From NCBI GenBank assembly GCA_019419625.1, contig DXZO01000028.1, forward strand, positions 1-36,259: a DNA stretch of 36,259 nucleotides. Direction: 5' to 3'. Both the position numbers and the translations under genes were made by a program. Positions within the stretch are counted from its first letter, which is position 1. Every line of letters begins with the position of its first letter. The notes beneath the pieces are model-generated. The model worked only from the letters and a program-made list of their open reading frames with translations. It made no database searches and was not told where the DNA came from. The DNA comes from Collinsella sp. (lineage in GTDB: Bacteria; Actinomycetota; Coriobacteriia; Coriobacteriales; Coriobacteriaceae). This document shows, piece after piece, positions 1 to 7,401 of this stretch.

Positions 1-215
1 CCGATATGCTGTAAAACACCCCCGAGCATATGTTCGAAAACACAATATGTTGTGTTTGCAGCAAAGGCGGGATGCCACCTGTAGAACCACGCCCGCGAAC
101 CTCAACCTTCAAGTTGACCTTGAGGCGATTTTTACGTCCCTTTACATGCCGTTCACATCGCCCCCAAACTCCCCCACCCACGGCACACACGGTCCACCAC
201 CGCGTCGGTGTCTGG
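1..215. other. Non-coding 5' edge of the window
   Basis: No convincing gene is visible here on either strand. The only structure seen is an 8-bp inverted repeat, AAACACAA / TTGTGTTT, at 38-57 with a four-base loop, which could be an operator or small hairpin for a gene outside the window. The rest has no recognisable promoter, and the reading frames crossing it have no family resemblance or ribosome binding site. Confidence 0.4.
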
Positions 216-285
216 CGAAAAATGGGACGGGCCCCAGATTGCCCATGCGCGCAAAAGTGCGTCTCGGCAATCTGGGGCCCGTCCC
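216..285 (-). terminator. Long perfect hairpin, terminator of xerD
   Basis: Bases 224-243 and 266-285 are perfect 20-bp reverse complements, with a 22-base loop that can form a small GC hairpin of its own. Read on the minus strand, the stem is followed directly by ATTTTTCG, the T tract of an intrinsic terminator. It lies 36 bases after the xerD stop codon. The stem is much longer than a usual bacterial terminator stem, like several other gene-end hairpins in this window. Confidence 0.75.
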
Positions 286-320
286 CCTTACTATGTATAA
301 ATATGCAGGTCAGCGGGGTA

Positions 321-1262
321 CTAGCGATGTGCCAGCGGATGCGCCGCCAGATAGACCTCGGTCAGTTGCGTGCGGTCGACATGCGTGTAGACCTGCGTGG
401 TCGAAATATCGGCATGGCCCAAAATCTCCTGCAGCACACGCAGGTCGGCACCGCCCGCGAGCATGTGGGTAGCAAAGGAGTGGCGCAGGGTATGGGGATG
501 GAGCCCCACCAGCCCCACCTGACGCCCATACCGCTCGCATATCGCATGCACGGCCTGGCGCGACAGGCGACGTCCGTTCTTATTTAAAAAGACCGCCGAG
601 GTCTCGGTCCCGTGAGCATGGGCGGCCAGGAGCGTGCGCCCGTCACCTATATAGTGTGTCAAGGCGCGAGCCGCGCTTCCCACCAACGGGGATAGACGCT
701 CCTTGGAGCCCTTACCGCGCACCAGGACAAACCCGTCATCGATATGGATATCGCCCACATCGAGCCCAACCAGCTCACTCACGCGCAAGCCGCAACCGTA
801 AAGCACTTCCAAGATGGCATGATCGCGCAGTCCCATCTCGCCCTCGGGAAAGTCTTGATCGAGCAGTGCCGAGACATCCTCCACCGAAAGGTATTCCGGC
901 AGGCGATCTGCCTTTTTGGGCAGGCGCAACGCCGCCGTCGGGTTTTGGGCCACGGCCCCATCGCGCACCAAAAAGGCATGCAGACCCTTCACGGCAGCAA
1001 GCGCGCGCTCCACCGAGGCATCGGAATAGCCTCCGTCGCGGCGATCGGCAACAAAGCCCTCCACGACCTGACGGCTCACATCTTCAAAAGACGCAATGTC
1101 AGCCCGCTCCAGATAGGCGCAGTACGTCGTCAGGTCACGACGGTATGCCGCAATCGTATTGTGCGCCAAACCCCGCTCGACCGCGAGGTAATCGAGATAC
1201 TCCCCCGCCGCCACAGCGAGCGACGAGGGAGTAGCTTCGGTATGTTCTTGGTTCGCCGGCAC
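321..1262 (-). CDS. xerD: Tyrosine recombinase XerD/XerC
   Basis: Site-specific tyrosine recombinase, expected to resolve chromosome dimers at the dif site with a partner recombinase. The 313 residues match the usual Xer length of about 300. An N-terminal SAM-like core-binding domain (about residues 15-100) precedes the catalytic domain. The catalytic set is complete: Arg160 (CGLRVSE), Lys184 (GKGSKER), His257 and Arg260 (HTLRHSFATH), His283 (LGHADIS) and Tyr292 (QVYTHV). I chose the GTG at 1262, two bases after the pyrG stop. The frame stays open further upstream inside pyrG, but that extension has no family resemblance. The close spacing implies translational coupling to pyrG. XerD rather than XerC is favoured by overall style, not proven. 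It could in principle be an integrase, but no mobile element surrounds it. Confidence 0.9.
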   Translation of the reverse strand: MPANQEHTEATPSSLAVAAGEYLDYLAVERGLAHNTIAAYRRDLTTYCAYLERADIASFEDVSRQVVEGFVADRRDGGYSDASVERALAAVKGLHAFLVRDGAVAQNPTAALRLPKKADRLPEYLSVEDVSALLDQDFPEGEMGLRDHAILEVLYGCGLRVSELVGLDVGDIHIDDGFVLVRGKGSKERLSPLVGSAARALTHYIGDGRTLLAAHAHGTETSAVFLNKNGRRLSRQAVHAICERYGRQVGLVGLHPHTLRHSFATHMLAGGADLRVLQEILGHADISTTQVYTHVDRTQLTEVYLAAHPLAHR

Positions 1263-1264
1263 CC

Positions 1265-2926
1265 TTAGTCCGTAGCGAGGTTCATGGGCGTCACCTGCAG
1301 GCGATCGACACCCTCGTGCTGACCGATCGAGGCGCGCACGAACTCGCGGAACAGCGGCTGCGGATTGGTCGGGCGGCTCTTGAACTCGGGATGAGCCTGA
1401 GTTGCCACATACCACGGATGCACGTCGCGCGGCAGCTCGACCATCTCGACCAGACGCTCGTCGGGCGAAAGACCCGAGATAACCAGACCGGCATCCTCGA
1501 GCTGGTCACGGAAGGCGTTGTTGAACTCAAAGCGGTGACGGTGACGCTCGTAGACGAGATCCTCGCCATAGGCCTCGCGCGCGAGGGAATCGGCAGCAAG
1601 CTTGCATGGATAGGCACCCAGGCGCATGGTGCCGCCCTTCTCGGTCACGTCCTCCTGCGAGCTCATCAGGTCGATGACACTATACGGGCCATCCGGATCG
1701 AACTCGGAAGAGCTGGCGCCGGCAAGGCCGACGACGTTGCGGGCAAATTCGCACACGGCCACCTGCATACCCAGGCAAATGCCCAGATACGGAATCTTGT
1801 GCTCGCGGGCGAACTCGGCCGCGAGGATCTTGCCCTCCAGGGCGCGCTTGCCAAAGCCGCCAGGGACCAAGATGCCCGAGGCGTCACCCAGGACCTCGGA
1901 GACGTTCTGCTCGTCGAGACTCTCGCCATCGACCAGCTGCACGTCAACGTGGCGATCGTAGAACACGCCCGCGTGGTGCAGGGCCTCGATAACCGACAGG
2001 TAGGCATCGGGCAGCTGCGTATACTTGCCCACGACGGCGATCTTCACCTTGTCGGCGTGCTGGTTGGCATGGTTCTGCTTGCGCAGGAACTCGTTCCACG
2101 CACTCATGTCGCGCTCACGCGGGTCCAGACCCAGACGCTCGCAAATGCGCAGGTCAAAGTCCTGCTCGGCAAGCAGCTTCGGAACATCGTAGATGCTCGC
2201 GCAGTCCTCGTTGGTAAAGACACAGTCGGTGTCGACGTCGCAGAAGCTTGCGATCTTGCCGCGGATGGCATCGTCGATATGGTGGTCGGAGCGCAGAACG
2301 ATAATATCGGGCTGGATACCAAAGCTGCGGAGCTCCTTGACGGAGTGCTGCGTCGGCTTGGTCTTGACCTCGTGGGCGGCGGCGATATAGGGAACGAGCG
2401 ACACGTGGATGTAGCAGACGTTCTCGGGGCCAGCCTCCTTGCGATACTGGCGAATGGCCTCGACAAACGGCTGCGACTCGATGTCGCCGATGGTGCCGCC
2501 CAGCTCAGTGATGACCACGTCGGAGCCGGTCTGCTCCTCAATACGACGGAACTTATCCTTAATGGCGTTCGTGACGTGCGGAATCACCTGCACGGTGCCG
2601 CCCAAAAAGTCACCGCGACGTTCACGGGCGATCAGGCTCTTATAGATGGCACCAGTCGTAAAGTTGGAATCGCGGGTCAGGTTCTCGTCAATAAAGCGCT
2701 CGTAGTGGCCCAGGTCCAGATCGGACTCGTAGCCGTCCTCGGTCACAAAGACCTCGCCATGCTGGAACGGGCTCATGGTGCCGGGGTCGACGTTCAGATA
2801 CGGGTCGGCCTTTTGCATCGTTACTTTGTAGCCACGCGACTTGAGTAGACGGCCCAGCGAGGCCGCGGTAATACCCTTGCCCAGAGACGAAACCACGCCG
2901 CCGGTCACAAACACATGCTTGGTCAT
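1265..2926 (-). CDS. pyrG: CTP synthase
   Basis: Makes CTP from UTP, ATP and glutamine, the last step of de novo pyrimidine nucleotide synthesis, in the cytoplasm. The 553 residues are the normal length. The N-terminal amidoligase domain starts with a P-loop-like GGVVSSLGKG at residues 9-18. The C-terminal class I glutamine amidotransferase domain carries the nucleophile Cys384 in GICLGMQ and the catalytic His/Glu in HPEF near the C-terminus. An AGGT sequence nine bases before the ATG serves as a weak ribosome binding site. It is followed by xerD in the same transcript. A TACAAT hexamer at 2982-2987 on the minus strand could be the -10 box, but no good -35 is seen. No pyrimidine-responsive attenuator is visible in the short leader. 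Confidence 0.98.
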   Translation of the reverse strand: MTKHVFVTGGVVSSLGKGITAASLGRLLKSRGYKVTMQKADPYLNVDPGTMSPFQHGEVFVTEDGYESDLDLGHYERFIDENLTRDSNFTTGAIYKSLIARERRGDFLGGTVQVIPHVTNAIKDKFRRIEEQTGSDVVITELGGTIGDIESQPFVEAIRQYRKEAGPENVCYIHVSLVPYIAAAHEVKTKPTQHSVKELRSFGIQPDIIVLRSDHHIDDAIRGKIASFCDVDTDCVFTNEDCASIYDVPKLLAEQDFDLRICERLGLDPRERDMSAWNEFLRKQNHANQHADKVKIAVVGKYTQLPDAYLSVIEALHHAGVFYDRHVDVQLVDGESLDEQNVSEVLGDASGILVPGGFGKRALEGKILAAEFAREHKIPYLGICLGMQVAVCEFARNVVGLAGASSSEFDPDGPYSVIDLMSSQEDVTEKGGTMRLGAYPCKLAADSLAREAYGEDLVYERHRHRFEFNNAFRDQLEDAGLVISGLSPDERLVEMVELPRDVHPWYVATQAHPEFKSRPTNPQPLFREFVRASIGQHEGVDRLQVTPMNLATD

Positions 2927-3051
2927 ATTGAGTTACCTGCGCTTCCCGTAGAAGTTGTCCATACACATCTTACGGGTCTTCATTGTAATACTCGCGACGC
3001 GCGCCGCACGCAATTTTTCTTACGCGCAATCGCATTTCTCCATCTCGAAAC

Positions 3052-3085
3052 AAAACGCCGTCCGGTTGCCCAGGCGGCGTCGTTT
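3052..3085 (-). terminator. Hairpin after the winged-helix gene
   Basis: An imperfect inverted repeat (AAACGCCG at the low end pairing with GGCGGCGTCGTTT at the high end). Read on the minus strand, it ends in GCGTTTTG. It lies between the winged-helix gene stop (3105) and pyrG, so it probably ends transcription of the former. Confidence 0.5.
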
Positions 3086-3104
3086 CCACTATGGATGCGC
3101 GCTG

Positions 3105-3443
3105 TTATCGATCGGCGAATTCGTCCTTGATTAAGTCCTGCGCGAGCATACCGGCACGGATGCCCTCTAGATACCACTCGCCACGCTCCGTGAGACAAAT
3201 ACCATTTGCGAGCTGGCCGCCGTCGTCGCTGTAGCGCGAAACGACCTCAATGATGTCTTCGGATTCCAGGCGTTCAATTGCCGCGCGGGCGCGATACGGG
3301 GACACCCCCACACGCTCGGCAAGCGTCTTGCGCGAAAAGCCATAAAATCCGCCGTTGTCTTCGGACTGCTGTGCGATCTCCATCAGCACCCGCACCTCGA
3401 CACGCTTCATATCGTTGACACTCGCACGACCCTTGCCAGCCAT
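3105..3443 (-). CDS. Small winged-helix DNA-binding protein
   Basis: A 112-residue protein that I do not recognise as a named family member. Residues 12-75 look like a winged helix-turn-helix: a first helix (VEVRVLMEIAQQ), then TLAERVGVSPYRARAAIERLE as helix-turn-recognition helix, then a basic/acidic wing and an ICLTERGEWYLEG segment typical of the strand-helix after the wing in MarR/PadR/DUF-type regulators. The ATG at 3443 is chosen because GGAGG lies six bases before it; an upstream in-frame extension has no ribosome binding site. It is monocistronic, with a candidate -10 (TACAAT) at 3563-3568. An 8-bp inverted repeat in its leader could be an autoregulatory site. Its targets are unknown. 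Confidence 0.8.
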   Translation of the reverse strand: MAGKGRASVNDMKRVEVRVLMEIAQQSEDNGGFYGFSRKTLAERVGVSPYRARAAIERLESEDIIEVVSRYSDDGGQLANGICLTERGEWYLEGIRAGMLAQDLIKDEFADR

Positions 3444-3501
3444 GGCAGCCTCCTCAAACCGAGCACGGGCATCACTTGCACCGCGCGCGACCGGCACACC
3501 C

Positions 3502-3527
3502 CATGATGGCCGGCAACACCCATCATG
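3502..3527. repeat. Inverted repeat in the leader of the winged-helix gene
   Basis: CATGATGG (3502-3509) and CCATCATG (3520-3527) are perfect 8-bp inverted repeats with a ten-base spacer. They lie between the candidate -10 box near 3565 and the start codon at 3443. This could be an operator for the regulator itself or a leader hairpin; the sequence alone does not decide. Confidence 0.35.
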
Positions 3528-3634
3528 CGGCATCCCCGCAAAAGGATGAAACAGTTAGGGTTATTGTATACCGCCAAATCGCTTATAGGCAGGTAAACGA
3601 GCTGATTTTAGGTTAAACGGTAGCTTTGTTGATA

Positions 3635-3672
3635 AAAGGGGCACACCGAATGTATACCCGATGCGCCCCTTT
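3635..3672 (-). terminator. Terminator of the DUF1846 gene
   Basis: AAAGGGGC (3635-3642) pairs with GCCCCTTT (3665-3672). Read on the minus strand, the stem ends in CCCCTTTTATC, giving a T tract. It begins 20 bases after the stop codon of the DUF1846 gene. Confidence 0.65.
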
Positions 3673-3691
3673 CGAACCAATTTATTCAGGC

Positions 3692-5173
3692 TTAGCGGTG
3701 GAAGAAACCACGGCGCTCGAACTTGGGCTCGCAGCACACGTTGATGCCCAGCTTGCGCAACACCGTCTCGTCCGTCGGCGAGATGATCACGCTAAAGAAG
3801 GCATCGCAGCCGCGCAGCTGCTCCAGGCCCGAAAGGACGCGGGCCGCTGTCTCGCTCGTTGCCGAGGTGATCGAGAGCGCCATAAGCGTCTCGTCGGTGT
3901 GCAGGCGCGGGTTCTTGCTACCCAGGAAATGCGTCTTGAGCTTGCTAATAGGCTCAATCGCCTCATCGCTAATGACCTCGAGCTCAAGGTCGACGCCCGA
4001 GACATGCTTGAGGGCATTCATGATGAGCGAACTCGCGGCGCCCAGGCGCGTGGAAGTCTTGCCGGTCACCACGGAGCCGTCGGGCATGACCATGGCGCCT
4101 ACGGGGCCACCCGTCAGCTGCTCCCTGGTAAGGGCGGCCGAGCGTGCCGGCGAGTAGTTCTTATCGATACCGGCCTTCTTCATAATGAGCTTGAGACGAT
4201 CAACTTGTTCATCGCCCACGCCGGTGCGGCGCACGGCCTCGACCGCAGCAAAGTAGCGGCGGACGATCTCCATCTTGGAGGCATCGCGGCAGGCATCGTC
4301 ATCGGTGATGGCAAAGCCGACCATATTTACACCCATGTCGGTGGGGCTCTGGTAGGGGCTCTCCCCCAAAATCTTTTCCATCAGGGCATGGACCACCGGG
4401 AAAGCCTCGACGTCACGGTTGTAGTTGACCGTGGTCTTGTTGTAGGCCTCCAAGTGGAAGGAGTCGATGATATTGGCATCGTCGAGGTCGGCCGTGGCGG
4501 CCTCATAGGCGATGTTGACCGGATGCGTGAGGGGCAGATTCCAGACCGGGAACGTCTCGAACTTGGCGTAGCCGGCGGCGGTGCCGTGCTTGTGCTCGTG
4601 ATAGAGCTGAGACAGGCAGGTGGCGAGCTTGCCCGAGCCGGGGCCGGGAGCGGTGACCACGACGAGCGGACGAGTGGTCTCGACAAACTCGTTCTTGCCA
4701 TAGCCGTCGTCGGAAACGATCAGATCGACATCGTGCGGATAGCCCTCGATGGGATAGTGCAACTTGGCGGGAATGCCGAGCGCGTTCAGGCGATTGCGGA
4801 AGACGTCGGCGGCGGGCTGGCCGGCGTACTGGGTGATGACCACGGCCGCGACAGCAAAACCGTTGCCGCGGAACAGGTCGACCAGGCGCAAAACGTCCTC
4901 GTCATAGGTAATGCCCAGGTCACCGCGAGCCTTGTTCTTCTCGATGTGGTTCGCGTTAATGGCGATGATGACCTCGACGTCGTCGGCTATGCTCTTGAGC
5001 ATGCGAAACTTGCTGTCCGGCTCAAAACCCGGCAGCACGCGGCTCGCGTGATAGTCGTCAAACAGCTTGCCGCCAAACTCCAAATACAGCTTGCCGCCAA
5101 ACTGCGAGATGCGCTCCTTAATATGAGCGGCCTGCAGCTCGATATACTTCGCGTTGTCGAAACCCTGACGCAT
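3692..5173 (-). CDS. DUF1846 (UPF0371) family protein
   Basis: A 493-residue protein with the characteristic DUF1846 opening (MRQGFDNAKYIELQAAHIKE) and full family length. The biochemical role of the family is not established to my knowledge, and I assign none. A glycine-rich GPGSGK stretch at residues 177-182 resembles a phosphate-binding loop, and a conserved TYDEDVLRL region precedes it. The start at 5173 is preferred over an ATG eight codons upstream because GGGAG sits eight bases before it while the upstream ATG has no ribosome binding site. The gene stands alone, with a TATAAT -10 box about 40 bases upstream and its own terminator. Confidence 0.9.
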   Translation of the reverse strand: MRQGFDNAKYIELQAAHIKERISQFGGKLYLEFGGKLFDDYHASRVLPGFEPDSKFRMLKSIADDVEVIIAINANHIEKNKARGDLGITYDEDVLRLVDLFRGNGFAVAAVVITQYAGQPAADVFRNRLNALGIPAKLHYPIEGYPHDVDLIVSDDGYGKNEFVETTRPLVVVTAPGPGSGKLATCLSQLYHEHKHGTAAGYAKFETFPVWNLPLTHPVNIAYEAATADLDDANIIDSFHLEAYNKTTVNYNRDVEAFPVVHALMEKILGESPYQSPTDMGVNMVGFAITDDDACRDASKMEIVRRYFAAVEAVRRTGVGDEQVDRLKLIMKKAGIDKNYSPARSAALTREQLTGGPVGAMVMPDGSVVTGKTSTRLGAASSLIMNALKHVSGVDLELEVISDEAIEPISKLKTHFLGSKNPRLHTDETLMALSITSATSETAARVLSGLEQLRGCDAFFSVIISPTDETVLRKLGINVCCEPKFERRGFFHR

Positions 5174-5212
5174 GTATGGCTCCCGTCCCGTTTCCATTTA
5201 ATGTCTTAGGCG

Positions 5213-5218
5213 ATTATA
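5213..5218 (-). promoter_or_regulatory. Candidate -10 box of the DUF1846 gene
   Basis: A perfect TATAAT on the minus strand lies 39 bases before the start codon at 5173. No good -35 hexamer is seen 16-18 bases upstream, so the promoter may be weak or factor-dependent. Confidence 0.5.
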
Positions 5219-5280
5219 ACGGAGCCTGCCCTCCCCGATGCCCAGGCCATCAACAGGCACCAACCAAACACGCCATTGAT

Positions 5281-5349
5281 AAGTTGCGGTGAAATAGCTC
5301 CTGTTTAACCCCTCAAGACGGCCAAACGGGAACTATTCCACCGCAACTT
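5281..5349. repeat. Long imperfect inverted repeat
   Basis: AAGTTGCGGTGAAATAG (5281-5297) pairs with 5333-5349 over 17 bp with one A-C mismatch. Inside it, TCCTGTTT (5299-5306) pairs with AAACGGGA (5324-5331) with one T-G wobble. On the plus strand the inner sequence GCTCCTG...CGGGAA resembles the conserved internal motif of the gene-end hairpins near 19.6, 19.8 and 23.4 kb, so it may be a degenerate member. No plus-strand gene precedes it. Confidence 0.45.
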
Positions 5350-5488
5350 CCGCTTTTGGCGCAAATTAACCTGACCCCTTTGCACCAACAGCAGAAACGT
5401 CGCGGGCAGAGAATGGACAGCGAACAGGCACCAGAGCGAGCAAGCCGCCCCCTGTGCCAACAATGGCACCGCCGCAGGTTGAGCATAA
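5350..5488. other. Non-coding stretch with a partial repeat copy
   Basis: No gene is visible. A 16-base sequence, CACCAGAGCGAGCAAG, near 5428-5445 recurs near 5502-5517 at the base of the structured repeat that follows, so this looks like a decayed or partial second copy of that element. A GGTGCC/GGCAC-type short hairpin lies around 5450-5470. Confidence 0.35.
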
Positions 5489-5634
5489 GTCAGCGAAAGC
5501 CCACCAGAGCGAGCAAGGTGACGTGAAAGAGGAGGGCATAGGCCTTTTGGCCATGCCCGACGATTGAACGTCAGATTGCCGCTCTGGCGGGCTTGCAGCA
5601 TCGACCGGTTCCGCGGTTTGGAAAACCGCGGAAC
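5489..5634 (-). repeat. Structured interspersed repeat, family 1, copy a
   Basis: About 146 bases sharing a long conserved core with 31603-31750. Helices seen by eye: an outer helix 5497-5511 with 5580-5594 (15 bp, one A-C mismatch); a TGACGT/ACGTCA helix 5519-5524 with 5568-5573; an inner hairpin 5534-5558 (GGGCAT/ATGCCC plus GGCC/GGCC around TTTT); and a separate 12-bp hairpin 5608-5634. The strand given is that of arcD, whose stop lies upstream at 5776. Read in that direction, the outer helix ends in GGGCTTTCGCTGAC. It may be an RNA element, a terminator-like 3' structure or a small mobile palindrome. Confidence 0.65.
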
Positions 5635-5673
5635 AAAAAGTCGCCCCCTCCCGTGCACGGAACGGGAGGGGGC
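5632..5673 (-). terminator. Terminator of arcD
   Basis: GCCCCCTCCCGT (5643-5654) and its perfect 12-bp complement at 5662-5673 enclose a seven-base loop. Read on the minus strand, the stem is followed by GACTTTTTGTT. This is a strong intrinsic terminator about 100 bases after the arcD stop. A further perfect 9-bp hairpin at 5690-5710 lies between it and the gene. Confidence 0.8.
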
Positions 5674-5689
5674 TAAAGGTAGGAGTCTA

Positions 5690-5710
5690 CCGGTGGGGTT
5701 ACCCCACCGG
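5690..5710 (-). repeat. GC-rich hairpin in the arcD 3' region
   Basis: Nine perfect base pairs (CCGGTGGGG with CCCCACCGG) around a TTA loop. There is no T tract, so it is more likely an mRNA 3' stabiliser or part of a compound terminator with 5632-5673 than a terminator on its own. Confidence 0.55.
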
Positions 5711-5775
5711 ACAGACGATGACCAGGTGATCCATTATAGGATCGTCATGGTTTCCGTGGGGTACCCAGGGGGTAC

Positions 5776-7254
5776 TTAGATCATCACGCAAGCGATGGTC
5801 AGGATGATGGCGCAGACGATGGAGAGAGCGACGATGAGCTTAAGAGCAAACTTGAGCCAGGTCGTCCACTCGATCTTGGCCAGGGCGAGACCGCCCATGA
5901 TGGCGCCGGAGGTCGGGGTGAACAGGTTCACGATGCCGATGGCGGCGGAGTAGATCATGACCATGACCTCGGGCGAGAAGCCGAGCTTGACAGCCAGCGG
6001 TCCCATGATGGGCATGGACACGGTAGCCATACCAGAGGTCGAGGGGATCAGGAAGGACAGGCCGAAGTAGACCAGGAAGCTCATGGGAGCGAAGATCACG
6101 CCGGACAGGCCAGACAGAGCATTGGCGGCAGCGTCGAGGACGTAGACGTCGAGGCCGGTGCTAGCCATGAGGACGGAGATACCACGGGCAAGAGCGATGA
6201 CGAGGACAACGGACATCATGTCGGCAGCGCCGGTGATGAAGGTGTTGACGATCTGCTTCTCGGACAGGCCGCCGATAATACCGATCAGGACAGCCATGAG
6301 GAAGAACCAGGTGGAAGCCTCGTCGAAGTACCACTGGCCAATGGGCAGGCCGGTGATCAGGGCAGACCAGCCCTGAACGATGGCGTTACCGTCGGCGTCA
6401 TAGACAGCGCCAGCATCGAAGAAGTTGGCGACGCCCTCGTTGAGGTCGGCCAGCGGGATGAAGCCGACAATCATGACGACGAAGGTGAAGGCAAAGGCGA
6501 TCAGAACACCCTTCTGACGACCGGTGAGCTTGACCTCCTTGTGAACCTCGGAAGCAGCCTTGCCGTGAGTCTCTTCGGCATCCTTGAGCTCCTGCATCGA
6601 AAGGATGGTGGAACCCTTGTCAGCCTTGACCTTCTTGGCATAGCTCATGACGAAGACGATGGACATGGCGGTGGTGACAATCCACAGGACGGCACCGAGG
6701 CCGATGATAATGGACTGGTTGACCTCAATGCCAACGCCGGTCAGAGCGTCGACGGCAGCGCCGACGGCAAACGGGTTAACCGTGGAGCCGAGGCAGCCGC
6801 AGCCAGCGCCGAGCAGGACGGTAGCGGCGCCGACCATGGGGTCGAAGCCAGCAGCCATCATGGTAGCGGCGAGAAGGGCGTAGAAGGGAACGGTCTCCTC
6901 GCACATACCATAGGTGGTACCACCGAGGGAGAAGATGAACATCAGCACGGGAATGAGCATAATCTCATTGCCCTTAAGCTTCTGCACCAGAACGGCAATG
7001 CCGTTGTCCAGGGCGCCGGTTTCGGTCATCATGCCGAGGAAGCCGCCGAGGATCATAACGAAGAGGCAGACGGGCAGAGCGTCAGCGAAGCCCTTGACCG
7101 GGGCGGTGCAGAAATCGCTCAGGCGGGCAGCGGTAACCGCGCCACCGGACGTACCGGAGACGATAACGGTAATAACCGCAACGATTGCCAGCAGAGCAAG
7201 AAGAATGGTGAACGATGAAGGCATACCGCGCTTTTTCTTAGCGGTCTCAGTCAT
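5776..7254 (-). CDS. arcD: YfcC-family transporter, probable arginine/ornithine antiporter
   Basis: A 492-residue integral membrane protein of the YfcC / C4-dicarboxylate anaerobic carrier superfamily, with about 12 hydrophobic segments starting at residue 10 and a charged cytoplasmic loop around residues 215-245. The family includes ArcD of streptococcal arginine deiminase operons. The position downstream of arcA and arcB supports arginine uptake with ornithine export, though this is inferred from context and another amino acid or carboxylate is possible. The ATG at 7254 (MTETAKKK) is chosen because a G-rich Shine-Dalgarno ends about nine bases upstream; two earlier in-frame ATGs are poorly placed. 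An intrinsic terminator separates it from arcB, so its expression may depend on read-through or its own promoter. Confidence 0.85.
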   Translation of the reverse strand: MTETAKKKRGMPSSFTILLALLAIVAVITVIVSGTSGGAVTAARLSDFCTAPVKGFADALPVCLFVMILGGFLGMMTETGALDNGIAVLVQKLKGNEIMLIPVLMFIFSLGGTTYGMCEETVPFYALLAATMMAAGFDPMVGAATVLLGAGCGCLGSTVNPFAVGAAVDALTGVGIEVNQSIIIGLGAVLWIVTTAMSIVFVMSYAKKVKADKGSTILSMQELKDAEETHGKAASEVHKEVKLTGRQKGVLIAFAFTFVVMIVGFIPLADLNEGVANFFDAGAVYDADGNAIVQGWSALITGLPIGQWYFDEASTWFFLMAVLIGIIGGLSEKQIVNTFITGAADMMSVVLVIALARGISVLMASTGLDVYVLDAAANALSGLSGVIFAPMSFLVYFGLSFLIPSTSGMATVSMPIMGPLAVKLGFSPEVMVMIYSAAIGIVNLFTPTSGAIMGGLALAKIEWTTWLKFALKLIVALSIVCAIILTIACVMI

Positions 7255-7345
7255 AGTTCTCATCCCCCCTTCATAAATCATTTACTGATCTCGCCCGAAG
7301 CGGCTCTTCCGTGCCGTGCATGTCGCTCGGTGCGAGATTTTTACC

Positions 7346-7386
7346 AGACAAAAGCGCTCGGGGTGCGCAGCAATGCACCCCGAGCG
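7346..7386 (-). terminator. Terminator between arcB and arcD
   Basis: CGCTCGGGGTGC (7355-7366) pairs perfectly over 12 bp with 7375-7386 around an eight-base loop. On the minus strand the stem is followed by GCTTTTGTCTGG. It lies 16 bases after the arcB stop and would reduce arcD transcription from the arcA/arcB promoter. Confidence 0.75.
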
Positions 7387-7401
7387 AGATGCTAGATGCC
7401 C

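Noticed and set aside
114..160. A TTGACC-based promoter in the first 200 bases
   Set aside because: No -10 box at an acceptable distance and no gene follows on the plus strand.
5728..5743. TATAAT on the minus strand flanked by GATCC/GGATC, as a small-RNA promoter after arcD
   Set aside because: The -35 position is CCCCAC, with no likeness to a promoter, and the sequence is a simple 5-bp palindrome.
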